Part shown: positions 58,393 to 64,000 of the stretch, one piece after another | Position numbering within the stretch: the first letter of the stretch is position 1 | Layout: each line of letters begins with the position of its first letter | NCBI GenBank assembly: GCA_945898095.1 | Contig: CAMDHE010000003.1 | Span: 40,544-104,543, forward strand | Source of the DNA: Roseateles toxinivorans | GTDB lineage: Bacteria; Pseudomonadota; Gammaproteobacteria; Burkholderiales; Burkholderiaceae_C | Length of the DNA: 64,000 nucleotides | Reading direction: 5' to 3' | Notes under the pieces: model-generated | Database searches by the model: none | The model's input: the letters and a program-made list of their open reading frames with translations, nothing else | What the model was told of the DNA's origin: nothing | Translations under genes and position numbers: made by a program

Positions 58393-58428
58393 AACGGCAA
58401 GCCCGCCCGCTCGGCCTGGCCTGCCGTT
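58393..58428. terminator. Weak stem-loop after the phasin gene
   Basis: AACGGCA (58393-58399) and TGCCGTT (58422-58428) enclose GC-rich sequence in the 156-bp gap between phasin stop and pth start. No T tract; tentative. Confidence 0.3.
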
Positions 58429-58456
58429 TCATGCCGACGGGTACAAGCGGCCGGGC

Positions 58457-59176
58457 TCAGACCGGCGCTGTCGGCGTCGCTGCTGCGGGCACGGGAGGCG
58501 GGGCCTTGGCCGCGCTCTTGGGTGCTGTGGAGGCTGCCTTTGGCATTGCTGCGACCGCCACTTTGGCAGCTTTCTTGGCCACCGGCTTGGTCACGGCCTT
58601 GATCGCTGGCGCTGCTTTTGCTGCAGTTTTCGCAGCCGGCTTTGTTGTCGCCTTTGCCACCGGTTTCGCAACCGGCTTTGCTGCCGCCTTGGCCAACGGT
58701 TTGACCGCCTTTGCCGCTGGCTTCGGTGCCGCAGCTTGTTTTGGCGCTGGCTTGGCGCCCTTGCTCAATGCATCGATACGACGGTTCAAGGCTTCAAGAT
58801 CCTTGGTCGAAGGCACACCCAGGCGCTTCAGCGCATGGGCGATCCGATCTTCGACGATGGCTTCCATCTTGTCCCATTGTTTGCCCGCCTTGCTGCTGAC
58901 ATCACCGGCCAGATCAGAGACTTTGCCGGCCATTGCAACGAACTTTTCCTCAGCGACCGCCTGGGTGCGCTTCTGGGCGTTCATTCCTTCCTTGACCAGC
59001 GCTTCAAAGACCTTGCTGCCTTCGCCCTGAGCCTTGGAGAAAGCTCCGAGCCCTGCAGACCAGATTTGCTGCGCCGAGTCCTTGACGCTTTGCGCGAACT
59101 GGCTATCCAGCATCGCCGCACCGGAACCGCCATTGGACTTGCCCTTGCCTGCCATCTTCTGAAGTTTCTTGACCAT
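58457..59176 (-). CDS. PHA granule-associated protein (phasin, PhaI/PhaF type)
   Basis: Phasin that coats PHA granules. The 239-residue protein has the phasin domain in the first 120 residues (AQQIWSAGLGAFSKAQGEG; MEAIVEDRIAHALKRLGVPS; DLEALNRRIDAL) and an Ala-Lys-Pro-rich tail with KPVAKATTKPAAKTAAKA-like repeats, like the histone-H1-like DNA-binding tail of PhaF. The tail could tie granules to the nucleoid. ATG 59176 has AAAGGAT upstream; the longer frame from 59206 lacks one. Divergent from the fatty acyl-CoA reductase. Confidence 0.9.
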   Translation of the reverse strand: MVKKLQKMAGKGKSNGGSGAAMLDSQFAQSVKDSAQQIWSAGLGAFSKAQGEGSKVFEALVKEGMNAQKRTQAVAEEKFVAMAGKVSDLAGDVSSKAGKQWDKMEAIVEDRIAHALKRLGVPSTKDLEALNRRIDALSKGAKPAPKQAAAPKPAAKAVKPLAKAAAKPVAKPVAKATTKPAAKTAAKAAPAIKAVTKPVAKKAAKVAVAAMPKAASTAPKSAAKAPPPVPAAATPTAPV

Positions 59177-59341
59177 GGTGTCTATCCTTTGTGAATGTCG
59201 TTGCATAAAAGTTTGAAAAAACGCACCGCTTATCCCGGGTGGCAGAGGTAAGTATGGGCGCCTCTACTCCCATGGAAACTGCGCCTCCGCAACCTTGCGT
59301 TGATTGATCAGCGATTGAATCGATCGGTCAAGGAGATCGAG

Positions 59342-61339
59342 ATGCAATATTTCGTTACCGGAGCCACCGGCTTCATCGGCAAACGGCTGGTCAAGAAGTT
59401 GCTGTCGCATCGTGGCAGCACCGTCCATTTCCTGCTGCGCGAGGAAAGCCGCAGCAAGCTACCCGAGTTGCTGGCTTTCTGGGGCGTTGGCAAGGCACGT
59501 GCGCTGCCGGTTTTTGGCGATCTGATAGCCGCCAATCTCGGTGTCAGTGACGACAGCATCAGGCGCTTGAAAGGTCAGGTCGATCATGTTTACCATCTGG
59601 CCGCGGTCTATGACCTGAGGGCCGATGCAGACTCGCAGATGCAGGCCAACGTTGCGGGCACACGCAAGCTGGTCGAGTTTGCGGCGCTGATCGAGGCCGG
59701 GCATGTCCACCATGTTTCTTCGATCACCGCCGCCGGCTTGTACCAGGGCGTGTTCCGCGAGGATATGTTCGAGCAGGCCGAGGGCCTCGATCATCCCTAT
59801 TTCCTGAGCAAGCATGAGGGCGAAAAGATCGTCCGAAGCGAATGCCAGCGCCCCTGGACGGTCTACCGTCCGGCGATTGTGGTGGGGGATTCCAGGACCG
59901 GCGAGATGGACAAGGTCGACGGGCCTTATTACTTCTTCAAGCCGATTCAACGCCTGCGTCAATTGCTGCCGCCCTGGCTGCCGGCCATCGGCCTGGAGGG
60001 CGGTCGAATCAATATCGTGCCGGTGGACTTCGTCGTTGCTGCGCTCGACCATATCAGCCATCAGTCCGGCAATAGCGGGCGTTGCTTTCATCTGGTGGAT
60101 CCGGTCGGTTACCGGGTGGGCGAAGTGCTCGACATCTTTTCGATCGCAGCCCATGCCCCGAAGATGAGCCTTTTCGTCAACGCTGCCTTGATGGGATTCA
60201 TCCCCCAGGCCGTCAAAAAATCCCTGGCGGCGCTGGCGCCGGTGCGGCGGATCCGGCATGCGGTGATGAAGGACCTGGGCTTGCCCGAGGACATCTTTAC
60301 CTTCGTCAATTACCCGACACGCTTTGACTGTCGTGAAACCGAACTCGCCTTGAAAGGTTCAGGCATCGCTTGCCCCGATCTGCACAGCTATGCCTGGCGG
60401 CTCTGGGATTATTGGGAGCGGCATCTCGACCCGGATCTGTTCATCGACCGCAGCCTGAAGGGAACAGTTGCCGGGCGGGTGGTGCTGGTTACCGGGGGCT
60501 CATCCGGTATTGGTCTGGCTTCGGCCAAGAAGTTTGCCGCGGCCGGAGCGGTCACCGTCATCTGCGCCCGCGATGCGGACAAGCTCGCCGCAGCGGTCAA
60601 GGCCATTCAGGCAGCGGCCGGAGTCCAAGCGCAGATCCACAGCTATTCGGCCGACATCACCAATGAGCAAAGCTGCAATGAAATGCTCTCCTGGCTGGAC
60701 GAAAAATTTGGCGGCGTTGACTTCCTGATCAACAACGCAGGCCGTTCGATCCGCCGCGCGATCGAGAACAGCTATGAGCGTTTTCATGATTTCGAGCGCA
60801 CGATGCAGTTGAATTATTTTGCTTGCCTGCGCGTCACGCTGGGCTTGCTGCCCGGCATGGTGGCCAAGCGCAGCGGCCATGTGGTCAATATCTCCAGCAT
60901 CGGGGTGCTGACCAATGCGCCGCGCTTTTCGGCCTATGTCGCCAGCAAGGCGGCGCTCGATGCCTGGACCCGTTGCGCCGCGAGCGAGTTCGCCGACCAG
61001 GGCATCACCTTCACGACCATCAATATGCCGCTGGTGCGCACGCCGATGATCGCGCCGACAAGGATCTACGACAGCGTGCCCGCGCTGGATCCGGAAGAGG
61101 CTGCGGCATTGGTCGTGCAGGCCTGCATTGAACGCCCGGTGCGGCTGAGTACCCGGCTCGGAGTATTCGGTGAATTGCTGCACACGGCCTTGCCCAGGGT
61201 GGCGCAGATCATCATGAACACCAGCTTCCGGATGTTTCCCGAAAACACCAAAACCGATCAATCGCCTGGAATCGGCGAGACTGAGCTATCTGCCGAAGCC
61301 CTGGCGCTGCAGCAGATGATGAAAGGGCTTCATTTCTGA
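59342..61339 (+). CDS. Two-domain fatty acyl-CoA reductase (wax-ester type)
   Basis: Predicted enzyme reducing fatty acyl-CoA to fatty alcohol with NADPH. Of its 665 residues, the N-terminal extended-SDR domain has FVTGATGFIGKRLVKKLL, HHVSSI, Tyr153 and Lys157 in YFLSK; the C-terminal classical SDR (from about 378) has VTGGSSGIGLA, NNAGRSIRR, ISSIGVLTNAPRFSAYVASK with Tyr532 and Lys536. From memory, this order and stretches such as EMDKVDGPYYFFK and FHDFERTMQLNYF closely match the Marinobacter reductase that makes alcohols for wax esters. ATG 59342 has AAGGAG upstream. No wax ester synthase is in the window. Confidence 0.88.
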   Translation: MQYFVTGATGFIGKRLVKKLLSHRGSTVHFLLREESRSKLPELLAFWGVGKARALPVFGDLIAANLGVSDDSIRRLKGQVDHVYHLAAVYDLRADADSQMQANVAGTRKLVEFAALIEAGHVHHVSSITAAGLYQGVFREDMFEQAEGLDHPYFLSKHEGEKIVRSECQRPWTVYRPAIVVGDSRTGEMDKVDGPYYFFKPIQRLRQLLPPWLPAIGLEGGRINIVPVDFVVAALDHISHQSGNSGRCFHLVDPVGYRVGEVLDIFSIAAHAPKMSLFVNAALMGFIPQAVKKSLAALAPVRRIRHAVMKDLGLPEDIFTFVNYPTRFDCRETELALKGSGIACPDLHSYAWRLWDYWERHLDPDLFIDRSLKGTVAGRVVLVTGGSSGIGLASAKKFAAAGAVTVICARDADKLAAAVKAIQAAAGVQAQIHSYSADITNEQSCNEMLSWLDEKFGGVDFLINNAGRSIRRAIENSYERFHDFERTMQLNYFACLRVTLGLLPGMVAKRSGHVVNISSIGVLTNAPRFSAYVASKAALDAWTRCAASEFADQGITFTTINMPLVRTPMIAPTRIYDSVPALDPEEAAALVVQACIERPVRLSTRLGVFGELLHTALPRVAQIIMNTSFRMFPENTKTDQSPGIGETELSAEALALQQMMKGLHF

Positions 61340-61369
61340 TCTCCAGCAAGGCGCTGCTAAGCTCGGCAC

Positions 61370-62581
61370 ATGCCGAAAAGTCAAATCTCGCAGCTGCTGG
61401 CCGAAACACAATTCATGCGCTTCTGGCTGGCCCGCTTGGCTGGCGTTACGGCCAATCAAATGCTGATGGTCGCGGTGGCTTGGCAGATGTATGACATCAC
61501 TTCCAGCGCCTGGGATCTTGGCCTCGTGGGATTGTTTCAGTTCCTGCCGGCTTTGCTGATGACTTTGCCGGCCGGGCATCTGGCTGACCGTTTGCACCGC
61601 GGCCGTATTTTCGCGGTCTGCATGCTGCTGCAGGCGGCCGTGGCCTTTTTGCTGGTTGCGGCGACCGACGGCGGCTTTGCCACGCGCGGGCTGATTTTGT
61701 GGGTGTCGGTGCTGCTGGGTACCTTGCGCGCCTTCCAGAGTCCTGCTCAGCAGGCCTTGATCCCGTCTCTGGTGCGGGCCGATCTGTTGCCGCGCGCCAT
61801 CGCATTGAGTTCGAGCGGCATGCAGGCCGCCGTCATCTGCGGGCCGGCGTTGGGCGGCGTCCTCTACCTGAACGGGGCGGTCACGGTCTACAACACTTGT
61901 GCCTTGCTGCTGCTGATCGCCGGCGGCCTGACCCTGGCAGTGCGTTATCAGCATCGACCCTCGACATTGGCCGCGAATTGGCGGACGGTATTCGCCGGCG
62001 TCGCCTTTGTCTGGCATAACAAACTGCTGCTTGGTGTGACTTCGCTGGACTTGTTTGCCGTCCTGCTCGGTGGGGCCACAGCGTTGCTGCCGATCTATGC
62101 CCGTGACATCCTGCACACCGGCCCGGTGGGTCTGGGGCTGCTGCGCGCGGCGCCCGCCGTGGGTGCACTGGTGATGTCGCTGGCCTTGATGCGCTGGCCG
62201 CTGCAGCGCAGAGTCGGGCACCGCATGCTCTCCTGCGTTGCCCTGTTCGGTCTGGCGACCGTCGTCTTCGGCCTGTCGACCCATATCGGCCTGTCCTTGA
62301 TCGCCCTGGTGATCACCGGCGCGGCCGACAGCATCAGCGTGGTGATCCGTCTGACCCTGGTGCAACTGGAAACACCTGACGAGATGCGCGGCCGGGTCGC
62401 TGCGGTCAATTCGATCTTTATCGGCGCTTCGAATCAACTCGGTGAATTCGAATCCGGCGCCACCGCCGCCTGGTTCGGTCCGGTCGGATCGGTGGTGACA
62501 GGCGGGATCTGTACCTTGCTCGTCGCGGCGGTTTGGCTGCGCTTGTTTCCGACCTTGGCGCAGCGCGACCGGATGGGCTGA
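61370..62581 (+). CDS. MFS exporter, EntS-like
   Basis: A 403-residue inner-membrane transporter with about 12 segments. FWLARLAGVTANQMLMVAVAW and LPAGHLADRLHRGRI (motif A) match the EntS/TetR-like MFS group; ETPDEMRGRVAAVNSIFIGASNQLGEFESG near the C-terminal half is very typical of it. Relatives export enterobactin or other small molecules; no siderophore genes adjoin here, so the substrate is open. Starts 30 bp after the reductase. Confidence 0.85.
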   Translation: MPKSQISQLLAETQFMRFWLARLAGVTANQMLMVAVAWQMYDITSSAWDLGLVGLFQFLPALLMTLPAGHLADRLHRGRIFAVCMLLQAAVAFLLVAATDGGFATRGLILWVSVLLGTLRAFQSPAQQALIPSLVRADLLPRAIALSSSGMQAAVICGPALGGVLYLNGAVTVYNTCALLLLIAGGLTLAVRYQHRPSTLAANWRTVFAGVAFVWHNKLLLGVTSLDLFAVLLGGATALLPIYARDILHTGPVGLGLLRAAPAVGALVMSLALMRWPLQRRVGHRMLSCVALFGLATVVFGLSTHIGLSLIALVITGAADSISVVIRLTLVQLETPDEMRGRVAAVNSIFIGASNQLGEFESGATAAWFGPVGSVVTGGICTLLVAAVWLRLFPTLAQRDRMG

Positions 62582-62694
62582 GCGTGGGGAGGCATGTTGC
62601 CGGAGTATTCCTGATCCCCGAAGAGGGGGGGGTGCGAGCCAGCGCGTACGCACCGCCGGCGCTTCCGGCTGAATGAATTCAGCTGATCGAAAGA
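62582..62694. other. GC-rich gap with G8 tract and small dyads
   Basis: No gene seen. It has eight consecutive G (62625-62632), GGTGCG / CGCACC (62631-62636, 62649-62654), and CTGAATGAATTCAG (6-bp arms) just before the CHRD fragment. These could end the MFS transcript, but no T tract follows. Confidence 0.4.
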
Positions 62695-62922
62695 TTGTCA
62701 GCGGCCGGCCCGGCAACCGCGGCTCATATCCATGGCCCTGCTGCTGCTGGCGCCAATGCCGGTGTGGTGGTTCCCTTTGCGGTTTCGGCCAATCCGATCG
62801 AAGGTCAGGCCACGCTGACTGCCGCACAGGTCGCTGACCTGATGGCTGGAAAATGGTATGTCAACATCCATACTGCGGCCAACAAGGGCGGTGAAATTCG
62901 CGGCCAGTTGATGCCCAAGTAA
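62695..62922 (+). pseudogene. CHRD-domain remnant (5'-truncated)
   Basis: A frame of 75 residues holding only the C-terminal half of a CHRD domain: GPATAAHIHGPAAAG and WYVNIHTAANKGGEIRGQL. Complete CHRD proteins are about twice as long and start with a signal peptide; the missing part is not found in the 113 bp upstream, in any frame, and the only start is a TTG without a proper ribosome site. Most likely a leftover of a deleted gene. Confidence 0.7.
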
Positions 62923-63111
62923 TCGGCGTTGATCTCAAAACAGCCTGGCCCTGCCCGAGGCCGGGTTGCAAAGCTTTTGCGACACTCAACTTCGCCGAAA
63001 GGGCTGCCCCCCAAAGCTGGCATTGCCTAGGCTCAAAGCTGATGGCGCGCGACGCCAAAGCCGGCTGATTCGACGCTAGTCTTGCCTTTCAAAAAAGGAA
63101 GGGCGGCCGAG
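62923..63111. other. Intergenic stretch before the secreted protein gene
   Basis: No gene seen. The end carries AAAAAAGGAAGGGCGG before ATG 63112, which gives a ribosome site. No clear promoter hexamers. Confidence 0.4.
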
Positions 63112-63627
63112 ATGAAAGCAGCGCTAGAAAAGTCATTGGCGGCGATTTGCCTTGCCCTGCCGATGTGGGCTCAGGCCCAGACTGTTGGTGACTGGCGCAT
63201 CGGCAATCTTGATGCCGGCGCAGGCATGTACGCCGCAACGGTCAACGAAAGCAAAAGCGTGCTGGGGCAGTTCTGCCAGGTTGAAGGCGACGACTTCCCT
63301 TGCTACTGGCTGTTGTCAATCGACATCGATTGCGAGCCTGGGGAGTCATACATCGTCCTCGTCAATGCTGATCACCGCGCTGTCCCGCTTGAAATGCTCT
63401 GCGCACCTTTGGAACGGGCCAATCGTTACGCTTTCAGGGACTTTGACATGATCGATTCGATCGTGCGCAGTTCAACCCGGATGGGCATTGCATTCCCGAT
63501 GCAAAGCGGGCAATTCCAGGTGAGCCGCTTTTCGCTCGACGGCGCTGGCAAAGCGGTGGACTCGATGCGCAGCGAAGTCATCAAGGAAGTTGTCCCGGCC
63601 AAGGGCTCGCGAGGCCAGCAGTTGTAG
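63112..63627 (+). CDS. Secreted protein of unknown function
   Basis: A 171-residue protein with a signal peptide (LAAICLALPMWAQA) and a mature part starting TVGDWRIGNLD. Cysteines occur at FCQVEG, FPCYW, DIDCEPG and EMLCAPL, so two disulfides are possible in the periplasm. I do not recognise a firm family; GDWRI-type starts occur in invasion-associated-locus-B-like proteins, but the likeness is slight. ATG 63112 is preferred to 63082. Confidence 0.65.
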   Translation: MKAALEKSLAAICLALPMWAQAQTVGDWRIGNLDAGAGMYAATVNESKSVLGQFCQVEGDDFPCYWLLSIDIDCEPGESYIVLVNADHRAVPLEMLCAPLERANRYAFRDFDMIDSIVRSSTRMGIAFPMQSGQFQVSRFSLDGAGKAVDSMRSEVIKEVVPAKGSRGQQL

Positions 63628-64000
63628 CGCATTAGGCCTGCGCCCCTGGCTCTGATCCAGCCGCGATGAAGCTGTAGGCCGTCAGGAAAGCCGACGATAG
63701 GTTCACCGTTGACCAGCACATCGCCTTGCCTTGAAGGTAAAGCCGCCCGCAGACCCGACGAACGGGCTGTTTTTGCTGGGGATGGACCGTTTGGCTGCCG
63801 AGGATGAGCGGCGGTATCTGTGATGAATTCAGTGGCAAGCCAAGAAGATGGATCCGTTCGCCCTGAGCCTGTCGAAGGGTGGAATTTGCGGGCCTGTGGC
63901 GGTCCTTCGACAGGCTCAGGACGAACGGGCTGTTTTTGTTGGGGATGGACCGGTTGGCTGCCGAGGATGAGCGGCGGTATCTGTGATGAATTCAGTGGCA
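63628..64000. repeat. Repeat element: direct repeat plus large inverted repeat, cut by window end
   Basis: An 81-bp segment (63757-63837) recurs at 63920-64000 with two mismatches, period 163 bp, continuing past the window. Between the copies, CGTTCGCCCTGAGCCTGTCG (from 63855, arm to 63878) pairs with the arm 63904-63927 at 23 of 24 positions around a 25-nt loop. The arm resembles interspersed palindromes I have seen in many betaproteobacterial genomes. No gene is seen. Confidence 0.75.

Noticed and set aside
61286..62827. 513-residue open frame on the minus strand
   Set aside because: Antisense to the EntS-like exporter; extremely Gln/Arg/His-rich, as expected of a shadow.
63757..64000. Repeats at the window end as a CRISPR array
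   Set aside because: Two 81-bp copies with a palindrome between them do not fit CRISPR repeat and spacer sizes, and no cas gene is near.

Overview
The window looks like chromosomal DNA of a betaproteobacterium in the order Burkholderiales. The reasons are the high GC content, the complete division and cell wall cluster running mraZ to ftsZ then lpxC, a MurD enlarged by insertions, the short HisG form, the order ABC transporter - bolA - murA - hisGDCBHAF, and polyhydroxyalkanoate (PHA) granule proteins. Family or genus cannot be fixed from sequence reading alone. Almost all genes recognised here are known families; no CRISPR array, phage, tRNA or rRNA was seen.

Layout. 0-9.3 kb: an acyl-CoA dehydrogenase, a copper ATPase with a small divergent copper-binding protein, a two-subunit molybdenum hydroxylase with a Tat signal, the RNase P RNA gene (rnpB), a Gfo/Idh/MocA oxidoreductase and a Bcr/CflA drug exporter. 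9.4-29.9 kb: the dcw cluster, opening with a promoter overlapped by four MraZ boxes, then mraZ-rsmH-ftsL-ftsI-murE-murF-mraY-murD-ftsW-murG-murC-ddlB-ftsQ-ftsA-ftsZ, mostly with 1-11 bp overlaps. Two places break the tight packing: a 292 bp repeat-bearing spacer between ftsW and murG, and an A-tract-rich gap before ftsZ. After ftsZ comes a clear intrinsic terminator that lies inside the first codons of an orphan sensor histidine kinase, followed by lpxC and a small membrane protein.

29.9-43.4 kb is an accessory stretch: a heterodimeric ABC exporter with one degenerate ATP site, a BrnT/BrnA toxin-antitoxin pair, a molybdopterin oxidoreductase with a lipoprotein zinc peptidase, a group linked to storage polymers (PHA-system protein, acyl-CoA-binding protein, CYTH-CHAD protein), a VapB/VapC pair, a TPR protein and an ABC-2 transporter. 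43.4-52.3 kb: bolA, murA and the histidine genes hisG-D-C-B-H-A-F, running straight into rsmD, coaD and a YfhL-type ferredoxin. hisI and hisE are not where they usually sit.

52.3-57.2 kb is a vitamin B12 uptake operon on the minus strand (btuB-btuF-btuC-btuD order of transcription), led by a well-formed cobalamin riboswitch. 57.2-64 kb holds a DUF4124 protein overlapping an extended peptidyl-tRNA hydrolase, a PHA phasin divergent from a two-domain fatty acyl-CoA reductase of the wax-ester type, an EntS-like exporter, a truncated CHRD-domain remnant, a secreted protein of unknown function and, at the edge, a direct/inverted repeat element.

No clearly new multi-gene system is demonstrated. The most worthwhile leads are the terminator embedded in the kinase gene after ftsZ, the fatty acyl-CoA reductase next to the phasin, and the structured insert between ftsW and murG.
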